This document shows positions 1-8,600 of a stretch of 49,122 bases of DNA, in pieces; the stretch's first letter is position 1, and the number at the start of each line of letters is the position of its first letter. The DNA is from Streptococcus suis 10581 (GTDB taxonomy: Bacteria > Bacillota > Bacilli > Lactobacillales > Streptococcaceae). Made by a program: the position numbers and the translations under genes. The stretch covers positions 1 to 49,122 of the forward strand of contig ALKQ01000092.1 in NCBI GenBank assembly GCA_000440235.1, read 5' to 3'. Below the pieces are notes generated by a model. It saw only the letters and a list, made by a program, of their open reading frames with translations, was not told where the DNA came from and ran no database searches.

Positions 1-63
1 GACTTTTGGGAGTTTATAATAACGCTCTGATGTTTGATATTGATTAGCGGTAATTCGTTTCAT
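1..63 (-). CDS. RepA_N-type replication initiator, N-terminal start only
   Basis: Only the first 21 codons are in the window; the gene runs off the left edge. The translation starts MKRITANQYQTSERYYKLPK, which I recognise as the conserved opening of RepA_N replication initiators carried by streptococcal ICEs and plasmids. Such proteins start replication of the excised circular element. The ATG overlaps the TGA of the preceding small gene (ATGA), so the two are translationally coupled. A GGAGGG ribosome site lies just upstream. It marks the left sequence as mobile-element DNA next to rplL. The identification rests on a short stretch and family memory. Confidence 0.65.
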   Translation of the reverse strand, partial: MKRITANQYQTSERYYKLPKV

Positions 64-233
64 GATTGTCCCTCCAAGACTAAAATTCCAACATTTCCAA
101 ATTCATCAAATCGGATTAAACCTACTTGTTCCATTTCATCAATTAGCTGAGTTGCTTTCTCAATATCAACTCCTAAGATAGTCACGAGATTACACATCAC
201 GATTAGACGTGATGATTGTTCCTCCTTTTGCAT
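60..233 (-). CDS. small hypothetical ICE protein upstream of the RepA gene
   Basis: A 57-residue acidic protein starting MQKEEQSSRL. I chose the ATG at 233 because a GGAGGT ribosome site precedes it by about 5 nt; the longer reading from 245 lacks this. No signal peptide or membrane segment is seen. The middle (VDIEKATQLIDEMEQVGLI) reads like a small helical or winged-helix segment. It overlaps the start of the replication initiator gene by 4 nt, so it probably belongs to the same replication operon. The function is not recognised. Confidence 0.55.
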   Translation of the reverse strand: MQKEEQSSRLIVMCNLVTILGVDIEKATQLIDEMEQVGLIRFDEFGNVGILVLEGQS

Positions 234-250
234 AATTACCTCCAAAACGC

Positions 251-284
251 AAAAAAAGGGGTAGACAATTTAATGTCTACCCCC
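251..284 (-). terminator. strong rho-independent terminator downstream of rplL, inside the mobile-element end
   Basis: A perfect 10-bp inverted repeat, GGGGTAGACA (258-267) and TGTCTACCCC (274-283), has a 6-nt loop. It is preceded on the plus strand by seven A's, giving a T7 tail for leftward transcription. It would stop rplJ-rplL read-through just before the element's small gene and RepA gene, which are co-directional with rplL. Confidence 0.8.
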
Positions 285-306
285 GAAAATTTATTAAAAC
301 AAAAAT

Positions 307-330
307 CCTGCCAAAGAATTTTTGGCAGGA
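307..330 (-). terminator. second hairpin/terminator after rplL
   Basis: A 9-bp stem CCTGCCAAA / TTTGGCAGG around 308-330 is followed on the minus strand by a T-rich tract. One arm is repeated again just downstream (TTTTTGGCAGG). It stands in tandem with the terminator at 251-284. Confidence 0.55.
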
Positions 331-432
331 TTTTTGGCAGGAAACCAAATCAATTTATCAGTTTCTATCAATCGCTTATCGCTCTCAAAGACTGGTAAAT
401 AGGGATTCCGCAATCTAATTATGATGTGACTC

Positions 433-447
433 TTATTTAAGAGTAAC
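433..447. other. ICESa2603-type attachment core at the rplL 3' end
   Basis: The last 15 bases of rplL, including the stop codon, read TTATTTAAGAGTAAC. From memory this is the core used by the tyrosine integrases of ICESa2603-family elements that integrate at rplL. The ICE-like genes immediately to the left show that this junction is occupied. The partner copy must lie outside the window. Confidence 0.7.
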
Positions 448-798
448 TGAAGCGCCTGCTTCTTCCAATTTAGCTTTGATTTCTTCAGCTTCTGCAGTTG
501 CAACGCCTTCTTTAACCATAGCTGGTGCACCGTCAACAAGCTCTTTAGCTTCTTTAAGACCAAGACCAGTGATTTCACGTACAACTTTGATAACGCCAAC
601 TTTTTTGTCGCCAGCAGATGTCAATTCAACGTCGAATGAGTCTTTAGCTTCTTCAGCAGCACCACCAGCTGCAGCAACAGCTACAGGAGCAGCCGCAGTT
701 ACACCAAATTCTTCTTCGATAGCTTTAACAAGGTCGTTAAGCTCAAGGATAGTAGCTTCTTTAATTTCAGCAATAATGTTTTCAATGTTCAATGCCAT
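433..798 (-). CDS. rplL: 50S ribosomal protein L7/L12
   Basis: A 121-residue acidic, Ala/Glu-rich protein of normal family length. It has the N-terminal dimerisation helix ([29 protein letters not shown]), an Ala-rich hinge and the C-terminal domain with [15 protein letters not shown] that contacts translation factors. It forms the flexible stalk of the ribosome together with L10, encoded just upstream in the same direction. Its 3' end doubles as the integration site of the element on the left. Because the recombination core equals the native 3' end, the protein sequence is preserved. Confidence 0.98.
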   Translation of the reverse strand: MALNIENIIAEIKEATILELNDLVKAIEEEFGVTAAAPVAVAAAGGAAEEAKDSFDVELTSAGDKKVGVIKVVREITGLGLKEAKELVDGAPAMVKEGVATAEAEEIKAKLEEAGASVTLK

Positions 799-863
799 TG
801 TGATTTTCCTCCAATTTAGGTTTTTAAATAGTTTGTAGCACTAAGCAGCTACGCTCTGACGCA

Positions 864-1358
864 TTAAGCTGCGTCTTCTTTTTCTGCAACAGCTTTGACA
901 GCGTATGCAACATTGCGAACTGGCGCTTGAAGTACAGAAAGCAACATAGAAAGCATGCCTTCGCGGTTTGGCAATGTAGCAAGTGCTTCGATTTCTTCTT
1001 TAGAAGAAACTTTACCTTCTACAGCACCACCTTTGATTTCAAGAGCATCAGCAGTTTTCGCGAAATCGTAAATTGTTTTAGCTGGAGCAACTGCATCGTT
1101 TGAGAATGCAACTGCAGATGGACCTACAAACAATTCTGCAAGACCTTCAAGACCAGCTTGCTCAGCAGCACGACGCAAGATTGAGTTTTTAATAACTTTG
1201 TACTCAACTTCTGCACCACGCAAGTTACGACGAAGAACTGTATCTTGTTCTACTGTCAAACCACGAGCGTCTACAACAACGATAGAAGTTGCAGCTTTCA
1301 TTTGCTCAGCAACGGCATTTACTAATTCCGCTTTTTTAGCGATAATAGCTTCACTCAT
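864..1358 (-). CDS. rplJ: 50S ribosomal protein L10
   Basis: A 164-residue protein starting [20 protein letters not shown], the standard L10 start with the rRNA-binding N-terminal domain and a C-terminal helix that holds L7/L12 dimers. I set the start at the ATG at 1358, preceded by a GGAGG site; an in-frame extension to 1394 would read into the structured leader. It is followed after 65 nt by rplL in the same operon. Expression is probably controlled by the L10 leader RNA upstream. Confidence 0.97.
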   Translation of the reverse strand: MSEAIIAKKAELVNAVAEQMKAATSIVVVDARGLTVEQDTVLRRNLRGAEVEYKVIKNSILRRAAEQAGLEGLAELFVGPSAVAFSNDAVAPAKTIYDFAKTADALEIKGGAVEGKVSSKEEIEALATLPNREGMLSMLLSVLQAPVRNVAYAVKAVAEKEDAA

Positions 1359-1374
1359 TTTTTTACCTCCGTTT

Positions 1375-1504
1375 TTATTTTGGGCTAGGCACAAAAAAAT
1401 CGCACCTAAACCTAGACACGAAAGTACAAATACGTTTATCTCAATAATCGTTTTGTGCCTCGGTAGGATGTTTACGAGTCTAGCTCCCCTACTGTCTTAG
1501 GTCA
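1375..1504 (-). ncRNA. L10 leader (autoregulatory ribosomal protein leader)
   Basis: Upstream of rplJ the minus strand carries CTGACCTAAGACAGTAGGGG, then a stem closed by CCTACCGAGGCAC, then a hairpin close to the ribosome site. The position and the pairing CAGTAGGG / CCTACCG match the Firmicutes L10 leader, which binds L10-L12 to shut down the operon. The boundaries are approximate. The rest of the gap to topA (about 1555-1905) contains no gene I can support. Confidence 0.75.
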
Positions 1505-1524
1505 GTTTTTTTCAAACCTCAATT

Positions 1525-1553
1525 ATCATAACACAGTATTTTCAATAATGCAA
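1525..1553 (-). promoter_or_regulatory. promoter of rplJ-rplL
   Basis: On the minus strand a -35 TTGCAT (1548-1553) and a -10 TATGAT (1525-1530) are separated by exactly 17 bp. They lie directly upstream of the L10 leader, so transcription would start near 1518 and include it. Confidence 0.75.
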
Positions 1554-1619
1554 GACTTTTCTCCTATTTTTTTAATATTTTTTTCATTTTTTTCAATTTT
1601 TTTCAAGCAGCAGTGCCGT

Positions 1620-1800
1620 TTAGTTAGTTTTAGTTGTAGAGGTCAGACTTGGAATGTGAAACACGAATTGCTGTGATTTGCTTCGCAAATCTTATCTCCA
1701 ACCTTTTTACCTCGATTTTTTCATTTCTAAGCTCAGGCTGAAACAGTTCACTGAACAGTTTCACTCCACTGGCCTGTTAAACCCAATCAACCACTGCACT
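1620..1800. repeat. intergenic inverted repeat, function unknown
   Basis: Between the rplJ promoter and the topA terminator lies AT-poor sequence with a near-palindrome around 1738-1762 (GAAACAGTTCA C TGAACAGTTTC) and a small hairpin (TTTGCTTCGCAAA) near 1677-1689. I see no ORF with coding features. It may be a dispersed intergenic repeat of this species; that is a guess. Confidence 0.3.
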
Positions 1801-1905
1801 GAGAAGTGACTTTGAACTTTTTGACCAGCCTCGTTTAAAGTTGAAAATAAGGAAAGGAAGTTTCCTCGCTTGTCGAAGTAAGCTAAGATAAACTAACATG
1901 ACTAT

Positions 1906-1940
1906 AAAAAACAACTGCCATTCCCTTGAGAATAGCAGTT
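1906..1940 (-). terminator. topA rho-independent terminator
   Basis: The stem AACTGCCATTC (1913-1923) / GAATAGCAGTT (1930-1940) is followed on the minus strand by a run of T's (A's at 1905-1911). It sits immediately after the topA stop codon. Confidence 0.75.
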
Positions 1941-1945
1941 TAATC

Positions 1946-4039
1946 TTATTTAATCTTGTCTTCTTCGTAGTCACCATTTGGACAGACAACTTGTTTACCA
2001 CCACCACGAACTTTTTTCTCAACGAGATAGTGGTCGCATTTTGGACAGGTACGACCAACAGGTTTATCCCATGAGGTAAATTCACACTCTGGATAACGGT
2101 CACAACCATAAAATAGACGATTTCGTTTGCTCTTACGCTCAATGACCTGACCTTGTTGACACACGGGGCAAGTCACGCCGATCTCCTTGGTAATTTGTTT
2201 GGTATTGCGACAGTCTGGGAAATTGCTACATGCATAGAATTTCCCAAAACGTCCTAATTTAATAACCATTTCATGTCCACAAACATCACAGTCAAAGCCA
2301 GCTGGTTCATCCTTAATTTGGATTTTTTCCATCTGTTCTTCTGCCTTAGATAATTCTACCTTGAATGGCTGATAGAAACCGTCAATGACCTTCTGCCACT
2401 GCTCTTTCCCGATTTCTACATCATCCAATTTTTGTTCCATATCGGCTGTAAATTTGACATTGACAATATCTGGGAAAAATTCAACAATCAGCTTATTAAC
2501 AATTTCTCCGAGTTCAGTTGGTTCAAATCGCTTAGCCGCAAGCTTAACATAGTAACGTTTTTGAATGGTTTCAATCGTTGGTGCATAGGTTGACGGACGA
2601 CCTACACCATTCTCTTCTAATGTTTTAATTAAGGTTGCTTCAGAGTAGCGAGCCGGTGGCTGAGTAAAGTGTTGTTCTGGATTTGTTGACGCGCGTACCA
2701 CCGTGTCACCTTGTTCCATATCTGGCAACATTTTATTTTTATCAGCGTCGTTATAGACAGCCATATAACCATCGAATTTTACTTGGCTACCATTAGCAGC
2801 AAAGACAATACCATTTTGATCCAAACGAACACTCATGGTATCAAAAACTGCTGCAGCCATCTGACTTGCGACAAAACGATTCCAAATCAGTGTATATAGT
2901 CGCAACTGGTCCTTGTCCAGATATTTTGCAATTGATTCAGGTGTTAAGTTAACATTTGAGGGACGAATAGCTTCGTGGGCATCTTGTGCTCCACTGGCAT
3001 TTTTTACTTTATTACCATGCTTTGAATAGGTAGCACCAAAACGCTCCGTGATAAAGTCAGCAGCTTGTGCTTGTGCAACAGGGCTAATACGTGTTGAATC
3101 CGTACGCATATAGGTGATCAAACCTTGGGTACCACCTGTACCAAGACTGACACCCTCATAAAGTTGTTGGGCAACCATCATGGTTTTACGAGTACGGAAA
3201 TTGATTTTATTAGCCGCATCCATCTGCATGGTAGAAGTTGTGTAAGGCAGAGGTGCATTTCGTTTGCGTTCCTTACGCTCAACCTGTTCTACTAAGAAAT
3301 CATCCCCATCAAGTCGGGTGAGAATTTCTTTAACCTGCTCATTGTTTTCCATTTTAGTTTTCTTTCCATCTATACCGTAGAATGAAGCCTGGAATTTCTT
3401 GCTCCCCTTTTTGAAGGTTACATCAATTGTCCAATATTCTTCTGGTTTGAAATTGCTGATTTCATTTTCACGGTCGATTATTAATTTGAGAGCAACCGAT
3501 TGAACACGTCCTGCTGATAGACCTTTTTTGACTTTCTTCCATAAAATAGGTGATATGGAGTACCCTACAATACGGTCTAAGACGCGACGAGCCTGTTGGG
3601 CATCGACCAAATCGTGATTAATAGCACGAGGTTCCTTGAAAGCATTTTTGACAGCATCCTTGGTGATTTCGTTGAAAACAACCCGGTTTTTATCCTTTTC
3701 GTTTAGTCCCAAAATATGAGCCAAATGCCAAGAAATTGCTTCTCCTTCGCGGTCCGGGTCACTCGCGAGAAAGACTTGCTTTGCATTTTTTGCTTCTTTT
3801 TTCAAAGAATTGATGAGTGGTCCTTTTCCACGTATGTTGATGTACTCAGGTGCATAGTTGTTATCGAAGTCAATGGACATACTAGATTTCTTCAAATCTC
3901 GAATATGCCCGACTGAAGCAACGACCTTATAATTTTTACCAAGATATTTTTCGATTGTTTTTGCCTTAGCAGGCGACTCTACAATAACGAGATTTTTCTT
4001 GGTTGTCGTTTTTTTCTTACTAACTGTTTTTGTAGCCAT
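1946..4039 (-). CDS. topA: DNA topoisomerase I
   Basis: A 697-residue type IA topoisomerase that relaxes negative supercoils. Visible features in order: a Lys-rich start, a Toprim domain ([17 protein letters not shown] and [15 protein letters not shown]), the catalytic tyrosine segment [10 protein letters not shown] near residue 310, and three C-terminal zinc-ribbon repeats ([25 protein letters not shown]). The last repeat has lost its final cysteine. The length is normal for streptococci. It stands downstream of dprA on the same strand, a common streptococcal arrangement, and ends at its own terminator. Confidence 0.98.
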   Translation of the reverse strand: MATKTVSKKKTTTKKNLVIVESPAKAKTIEKYLGKNYKVVASVGHIRDLKKSSMSIDFDNNYAPEYINIRGKGPLINSLKKEAKNAKQVFLASDPDREGEAISWHLAHILGLNEKDKNRVVFNEITKDAVKNAFKEPRAINHDLVDAQQARRVLDRIVGYSISPILWKKVKKGLSAGRVQSVALKLIIDRENEISNFKPEEYWTIDVTFKKGSKKFQASFYGIDGKKTKMENNEQVKEILTRLDGDDFLVEQVERKERKRNAPLPYTTSTMQMDAANKINFRTRKTMMVAQQLYEGVSLGTGGTQGLITYMRTDSTRISPVAQAQAADFITERFGATYSKHGNKVKNASGAQDAHEAIRPSNVNLTPESIAKYLDKDQLRLYTLIWNRFVASQMAAAVFDTMSVRLDQNGIVFAANGSQVKFDGYMAVYNDADKNKMLPDMEQGDTVVRASTNPEQHFTQPPARYSEATLIKTLEENGVGRPSTYAPTIETIQKRYYVKLAAKRFEPTELGEIVNKLIVEFFPDIVNVKFTADMEQKLDDVEIGKEQWQKVIDGFYQPFKVELSKAEEQMEKIQIKDEPAGFDCDVCGHEMVIKLGRFGKFYACSNFPDCRNTKQITKEIGVTCPVCQQGQVIERKSKRNRLFYGCDRYPECEFTSWDKPVGRTCPKCDHYLVEKKVRGGGKQVVCPNGDYEEDKIK

Positions 4040-4131
4040 TCTTATACCTTACAAATATTTTTAACCTCACAAAGAATATACTATTTTTCAGTCAGTGTCA
4101 AGCTATTTATTTTCCTATAGGAAGACTTGTT

Positions 4132-4974
4132 TTAAAATTGATACTCAGAAATGATGTCCAATCCTGATGTAACGCACTTTGCTCCCTCTTGAATCAAATG
4201 ATGACATCCATCTGATTTCCCATCCAAAATGGAACCAGGTATAGCATAGACTTCTCTACCTTCTTCCAAGGCACGTTCGCAGGTAATCAAGCTACCAGAC
4301 CGCATTTTTGCCTCACAGACTACCAATCCTTCTACCAAACCAGCTATAATGCGATTGCGTTCTGGGAAATGGTATTTGAGTGGCTGGGCACCCGGTTCAT
4401 ATTCAGTCAGAACCAAATGATGTTTACCGATGTAGGTCTGTAATTCTCTATTTTCTTTGGGATAAATCTTATCCAAACCTGTTCCAATAACGGCAATGGT
4501 TTGTCCACCATTTTTCAGACTGGCAATATGGGCTGCAGTGTCAATTCCTCTTGCCAAACCACTGACAATGACAAAGCGGTTATTGAGTTCTTTGATAATC
4601 TTCTGCACAGACTGAACCCCATTTTTACTGGCATTTCGAGTACCAACAACTGCAAGCTTTGATTTTTCTAGCAATTCTAAATCCCCTTGATAAAACAAAA
4701 GTACAGGCGGATTGTAAATCTGTTTGAGCGCCAAAGGATAGATATCATCTAAAATTGAAAATGATGGATACTTATTAAATTCCTCGCGACAGGCTTTTGT
4801 ATCTAGATTCTTATAATTTTCCATAAATAGCACTGGATTTTTACATTCAGACACTACAGCGACATTTCGCAAGGTCAATTTTTTACCGTGTTTTTCTTGA
4901 TAGGCCAAAACTTTATTAATATTTAGATTGGTCAGACCTGCTTTTTTCCATTTAAACAATTCAAAATTATTCAT
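4132..4974 (-). CDS. dprA: DNA-processing protein DprA (natural transformation)
   Basis: A 280-residue protein with a short N-terminal region and a Rossmann-like DprA core: AVVGTRNASKNG, VSGLARGIDTAAH, TIAVIGTGLDKIYPKENRELQ and LVVCEAKMRSGSLITCERALEEGREVYAIPG. DprA loads RecA on incoming single-stranded DNA and, in streptococci, helps to close competence. I prefer the ATG at 4974 with an AGGTGAGG site upstream; a GTG at 4983 would add three residues. It shows the cell keeps transformation machinery next to two conjugative elements. Confidence 0.96.
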   Translation of the reverse strand: MNNFELFKWKKAGLTNLNINKVLAYQEKHGKKLTLRNVAVVSECKNPVLFMENYKNLDTKACREEFNKYPSFSILDDIYPLALKQIYNPPVLLFYQGDLELLEKSKLAVVGTRNASKNGVQSVQKIIKELNNRFVIVSGLARGIDTAAHIASLKNGGQTIAVIGTGLDKIYPKENRELQTYIGKHHLVLTEYEPGAQPLKYHFPERNRIIAGLVEGLVVCEAKMRSGSLITCERALEEGREVYAIPGSILDGKSDGCHHLIQEGAKCVTSGLDIISEYQF

Positions 4975-5033
4975 TTTCTTCACCTCACCTAGTCTATTCG
5001 CAAGGCAAAGAAAAAAATTCTCCCGAAGAAGAA

Positions 5034-5591
5034 TTATTTTTTAGGTATTTCTTTGATAACACGCGCAGGATTGCCGGCTAAAACGACATTATCACCAAAA
5101 GACTTAGTCACGACAGAACCAGCACCAACAACAACATTGTTGCCCAAGGTCACGCCAGGTAAGATTGTCACACCACCACCAGCCCAGAAATTATCACCAA
5201 TGGTAATGGGAGAGCCATATTCCAAACCAGAATTTCGTTCATCAGGATCTAGTGGATGAAGTGGAGTTAGCAACTGTACATTGGGACCAAGCATGGCGTT
5301 TTTGCCAATGGTAATGGGACAAACATCCAACATCGTACAGTTAAAATTTGCGTAAAAATCCTCACCAACATGAATATTGCTACCGTAGTCGCAATAGAAA
5401 TTTGGCTCCATGTAAATCCGCTCACCTGTAGCTCCCAACCAGTTTTTCAATCGCTCAGAGCGGGCTTGTCCATCTAGTTCTTCGTTAAATTTTTTCATCT
5501 GTTGGCGGGCAAAGGTTCGCATCTCTCTCAATTCAGCATCTGCTGCCATATAAAATTGCCCAGCTAGCATCTTTTCTTTTTCTGTTGGCAT
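5034..5591 (-). CDS. sugar O-acetyltransferase, maltose acetyltransferase-like (Maa/LacA group)
   Basis: A 185-residue left-handed beta-helix acetyltransferase. The N-terminal maltose-acetyltransferase cap ([25 protein letters not shown]) is followed by hexapeptide repeats ([69 protein letters not shown]). The putative catalytic histidine lies in [14 protein letters not shown]. It transfers acetyl from acetyl-CoA to a sugar hydroxyl; the physiological acceptor cannot be read from sequence. It lies 10 nt downstream of the CsoR/CstR-like gene and may share its transcript. Confidence 0.9.
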   Translation of the reverse strand: MPTEKEKMLAGQFYMAADAELREMRTFARQQMKKFNEELDGQARSERLKNWLGATGERIYMEPNFYCDYGSNIHVGEDFYANFNCTMLDVCPITIGKNAMLGPNVQLLTPLHPLDPDERNSGLEYGSPITIGDNFWAGGGVTILPGVTLGNNVVVGAGSVVTKSFGDNVVLAGNPARVIKEIPKK

Positions 5592-5601
5592 ACTTCTGCT
5601 C

Positions 5602-5862
5602 CTATTTTTTTATGATTAAATTGATAGCTTGAGCAAGACGAGCTTCTTGTTCTTCAGGGTTTTCAGATGGATGAGTGATACAATCTTGTACCTTCTGAGC
5701 AATGACCATTCCCATCATACTATTGATGCTGGAACGAACAGCACTCAGCTGAGTTACAATATCAATACATTCTTGGTCTTCTTCAATCATTTTCTGAATG
5801 CCTCTTAGCTGACCTTCGGCCCGTTTCAAACGGTTTATCATCTTTTTCTTATCAGTATTCAT
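5602..5862 (-). CDS. CsoR-family repressor, probably CstR-like persulfide sensor
   Basis: An 86-residue all-helical DUF156 protein starting [22 protein letters not shown]. Two cysteines are visible, in [11 protein letters not shown] and KVQDCITHP. Copper-sensing CsoR proteins have His three residues before the second Cys region; here that position is Lys (AQKVQDC), so copper binding is unlikely and the two-Cys arrangement fits CstR-type sulfide/persulfide sensors. The neighbours support this: divergent genes encode a rhodanese and a CoA-disulfide reductase-rhodanese fusion. Palindromes at 5861-5876 and 5941-5956 are likely operators, implying autoregulation. The sensor type is inferred. Confidence 0.8.
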   Translation of the reverse strand: MNTDKKKMINRLKRAEGQLRGIQKMIEEDQECIDIVTQLSAVRSSINSMMGMVIAQKVQDCITHPSENPEEQEARLAQAINLIIKK

Positions 5863-5876
5863 ACCCTATATGGTAC
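5861..5876. promoter_or_regulatory. possible second CstR-like operator at the repressor start
   Basis: The near-palindrome ATACC-CTATAT-GGTAC overlaps the repressor's start codon. It resembles the better site at 5941-5956 (ATACCC-N4-GGGTAT), suggesting negative autoregulation. Confidence 0.5.
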
Positions 5877-5907
5877 TGCTTGAAGTGAAAATTGTCAATT
5901 TTTTACC

Positions 5908-5936
5908 TTGACATCTCTCGAATTCCTTGATATATT
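5908..5936 (+). promoter_or_regulatory. promoter of rhodanese / CoA-disulfide reductase operon
   Basis: A consensus -35 TTGACA (5908-5913) and a -10 TATATT (5931-5936) are spaced by exactly 17 bp. The start point would fall at the operator palindrome 5941-5956, so bound repressor would block initiation. Confidence 0.85.
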
Positions 5937-5940
5937 TTAG

Positions 5941-5956
5941 ATACCCCGTAGGGTAT
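5941..5956. promoter_or_regulatory. CsoR/CstR-type operator
   Basis: The perfect dyad ATACCC-CGTA-GGGTAT lies immediately after the -10 box of the rightward promoter. GC-rich dyads flanked by TA are typical of CsoR-family operators. It is placed to repress the sulfur-stress genes. Confidence 0.75.
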
Positions 5957-5968
5957 GAAGGAGTAACA

Positions 5969-6292
5969 ATGTTTAAACAATTATTTTCAGGAATGTTTTC
6001 AAACTCAGATAGTCTTCCGATAACTGATGTAGAACAAGCGATACAATCATCGAATGCTATTTTGCTTGATGTTCGCGAAGTCGACGAATTTGCTAGTGGA
6101 CATATTCCACAAGCTATCAACCAGCCCTTAAGTCAACTTGACCAATTTAAAGGCGACAAAACCAAGAACTATCTTGTCATCTGTCAATCTGGCATGCGTA
6201 GCCAACGGGCGACAGAATATCTAAAATCTCAAGGCTATCAAGCAATCAACGTTAAAGGCGGTATGAATGCCTGGACAGGAGGAATAGCATGA
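5969..6292 (+). CDS. rhodanese-domain sulfurtransferase
   Basis: A 107-residue single rhodanese domain. Landmarks are ILLDVREVDEFASGHIPQAINQPLSQL and the active-site loop VICQSGMRSQRA with a catalytic Cys, ending in NVKGGMNAWTGG. The start ATG at 5969 follows AAGGAG; a reading from 5927 would begin inside the promoter. It overlaps the next gene by 4 nt (ATGA), so it is co-translated with the CoA-disulfide reductase. The likely role is moving persulfide sulfur during sulfide or polysulfide stress. The divergent CstR-like repressor supports this. Confidence 0.93.
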   Translation: MFKQLFSGMFSNSDSLPITDVEQAIQSSNAILLDVREVDEFASGHIPQAINQPLSQLDQFKGDKTKNYLVICQSGMRSQRATEYLKSQGYQAINVKGGMNAWTGGIA

Positions 6293-7941
6293 AAATAATT
6301 ATTGTAGGTGGTGTCGCTGGCGGTATGTCTGCTGCTACTCGCTTGCGTCGTCTGATGGAAGATGCTGAAATCATTGTATTTGAAAAAGGACCGTATGTTT
6401 CCTTTGCCAACTGCGGTTTACCTTATTACATTTCTGGAGAAATAGCAGAGCATGATAGCTTGCTCCTCCAAACGCCAGAAAGTTTGAAACAACGCTTCAA
6501 TCTAGATGTCCGCCCCTTCCATGAAGTCATTAGTATTGATGCTGAGCAGCAAACTGTAACAGTCAAAACGCCTACTGGTGAGTTGATTGAAGGCTACGAC
6601 AAACTAATCCTATCACCCGGCGCCAAGCCTGTCATTCCAAATCTATCTGGTATTGAGGAAGCAAACAATCTCTTTACTCTTCGGAACGTACCTGATTTGG
6701 ACAAGATTATGGCCAAGTTAGACCAAATCGAATCAGGTCAGGCAATTGTTATCGGTGCAGGTTTTATCGGTCTGGAAATGGCTGAAAACATAGCTTTAAA
6801 AGGTTGGAAGGTCACGCTTGTCGAACAGGCTCCTCATGTTTTGCCAACATTTGACCTAGAGATGGCTCGATATGTGGAAGCAGAGTTAACAAATAAGGGT
6901 GTCGAGGTTATCACTAGGCAGTCTGTCACTGCTTTTCATGAAAAAGGACAGGTTCTAGAATTGTCAAATGGCCAACACTTGGCATCTGATGTGACCATTC
7001 TCTCAGTCGGAGTTGCTCCCGACAGTCAACTAGCCAAAAATGCTGGAGTTGAGTTAGGTCTCCGTGGTGGTATTCTCGTAGACCAAAACTACCAAACTAG
7101 TCAGAAGAATATTTATGCTGTTGGTGATGCTATTGTTGTTAAACAAGAAATTACAGGTCAAGATGCCTTGATTTCACTGGCTTCTCCTGCCAACCGACAA
7201 GGCAGACAGGTAGCTGATGTCATCGCTGGACTTGATAGAAAAAACAAAGGATCTATTGGAACAGCTATCGTAAAAGTCTTTGACCTAGCTGCCGCTTCAA
7301 CTGGTTTAAGCGAACGTGCTGTTCAATCACTCGGCTATGAACATGCCGTCGTTCATACAACTGGAAAAGACCATGCTTCATACTATCCAGGTGCGACGGA
7401 TATTGTTTTAAAACTCATTTTCTCACCGACTGATGGAAAAATTTTCGGTGCCCAAGCAGTCGGTCAAAAGGGAGTAGATAAGCGAATAGACGTCCTTGCC
7501 ACTGCTATCAAGGCTGGACTGACGATTTTTGATTTACCAGAGCTTGAATTGACCTACGCTCCGCCATTTGGTTCAGCCAAAGATCCAGTCAATATGATTG
7601 GCTACGCTGCTATGAACATCGCAGAAGGGATTAGCCAAAACATCCAGTGGCACCAACTAGACGACGAGTTAGCTACTGGTAAAGTTATATTAGATGTCCG
7701 CAATCCTGGCGAAGTCGCAAACGGGCAATTCAGAGAATTCCTTCACATTCCTTTGGACCAACTCCGTGAGCGAATTGGAGAACTTGATGCTTCAAAAGAA
7801 TACATTGTCAGCTGCCATAGTGGACTTCGTTCTTATATTGCCGAACGAATCTTGAAAGAAAAGGGCTTTGGTGTTAAAAACCTAGATGGTGCCTTTTCAC
7901 TCTATAAGATAGCTTTACCAGAAAATATTATCCAACCATAA
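6289..7941 (+). CDS. CoA-disulfide reductase / persulfide reductase with C-terminal rhodanese domain
   Basis: A 550-residue FAD/NAD(P)-dependent flavoprotein. It opens with the dinucleotide fold MKIIIVGGVAGGMSAATRLRR and has the single redox cysteine in FANCGLPYYISG near residue 43. The second nucleotide fold is AIVIGAGFIGLEMAENIA. The reductase dimerisation domain includes the ELTYAPPFGSAKDPVNMIGY segment. A C-terminal rhodanese domain starts near residue 450 and has its active loop in YIVSCHSGLRSYIAERIL. CoADR-RHD proteins reduce CoA-disulfide or CoA-persulfide. Fusion to rhodanese and the upstream free rhodanese point to persulfide detoxification. A terminator follows at 7948-7981. Confidence 0.94.
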   Translation: MKIIIVGGVAGGMSAATRLRRLMEDAEIIVFEKGPYVSFANCGLPYYISGEIAEHDSLLLQTPESLKQRFNLDVRPFHEVISIDAEQQTVTVKTPTGELIEGYDKLILSPGAKPVIPNLSGIEEANNLFTLRNVPDLDKIMAKLDQIESGQAIVIGAGFIGLEMAENIALKGWKVTLVEQAPHVLPTFDLEMARYVEAELTNKGVEVITRQSVTAFHEKGQVLELSNGQHLASDVTILSVGVAPDSQLAKNAGVELGLRGGILVDQNYQTSQKNIYAVGDAIVVKQEITGQDALISLASPANRQGRQVADVIAGLDRKNKGSIGTAIVKVFDLAAASTGLSERAVQSLGYEHAVVHTTGKDHASYYPGATDIVLKLIFSPTDGKIFGAQAVGQKGVDKRIDVLATAIKAGLTIFDLPELELTYAPPFGSAKDPVNMIGYAAMNIAEGISQNIQWHQLDDELATGKVILDVRNPGEVANGQFREFLHIPLDQLRERIGELDASKEYIVSCHSGLRSYIAERILKEKGFGVKNLDGAFSLYKIALPENIIQP

Positions 7942-7947
7942 GCAACT

Positions 7948-7981
7948 AACCTTCTGTGATTTTGGGTCCAGAAGGTTTTTT
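7948..7981 (+). terminator. terminator of the sulfur-stress operon
   Basis: The stem AACCTTCTG (7948-7956) / CAGAAGGTT (7969-7977) is followed by a T-run, directly after the CoA-disulfide reductase stop codon. Confidence 0.85.
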
Positions 7982-7982
7982 C

Positions 7983-8011
7983 TTGACTTTTAATATTGGA
8001 TATCGTACAAT
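7983..8011 (+). promoter_or_regulatory. promoter of the DUF1836 / hemolysin III pair
   Basis: A -35 TTGACT (7983-7988) and a -10 TACAAT (8006-8011) with a 17-bp spacer end 37 nt before the ATG at 8049. They lie right after the upstream terminator, so the two operons are separated. Confidence 0.8.
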
Positions 8012-8048
8012 CTAGTTATCATTACTAGATAAAAGAAAGTGGATAATC

Positions 8049-8600
8049 ATGAAACAAACTATCCCCTACTGGCATGAACTACCAGACTTAGACCTCTATT
8101 TAGACCAAGTTCTGCTGTATGTTAATCAAGTAGTCAATTCTCAGGAAAGCCTTGAACAGAAGAGTTCATACTCAATGAAAATCAACAGTGGCCTAGGAAA
8201 CGAAACCAGTGATAGAACAGGGGTTCATCAAGGCAAGTTGACAACGGATAATGTTGTTTTTCGAAGGGTATTAACTGCTGCCATGATCAATAACTATGTC
8301 AAACATAAACAGATTGAAAAACCTGTTAAGAAAAAATATCAAAAACAGCAAGTTGCCCGCTTGATTGCCTTGACTATCTTAAAAAATATCTTTTCCATTC
8401 AAGAAATCAGTCAGACCTTACATCTTCTTCTTCAATCTAGCAATTCAGAAACCTTATACAATCATTTTGTTGACTGCATGCGAAATGAGGAGAGCGATGA
8501 AACACCTGAAATCATTCGCTACGCTTGTCAATCCGTCAAACTCTACTACAAAACCCGTCAACTCACTGTTGAGTTAGAAAGGAAATTTCATGAATCCTAG
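8049..8600 (+). CDS. DUF1836 family protein
   Basis: A 183-residue soluble protein. The segment NVVFRRVLTAAMINNYVKHKQIEKPVKKKYQKQQVARLIALTILKNIFSIQEISQ is typical of DUF1836, which has a MerR-like helix-turn-helix look and probably acts as a regulator. It overlaps the hemolysin III gene by 11 nt. That conserved coupling suggests that it regulates or works with the membrane protein. The exact role is unknown. Confidence 0.75.
   Translation: MKQTIPYWHELPDLDLYLDQVLLYVNQVVNSQESLEQKSSYSMKINSGLGNETSDRTGVHQGKLTTDNVVFRRVLTAAMINNYVKHKQIEKPVKKKYQKQQVARLIALTILKNIFSIQEISQTLHLLLQSSNSETLYNHFVDCMRNEESDETPEIIRYACQSVKLYYKTRQLTVELERKFHES

Noticed and set aside
1777..2142. 121-codon minus-strand ORF
   Set aside because: It overlaps the topA 3' end in another frame, has low-complexity composition and crosses the topA terminator; it is a shadow.
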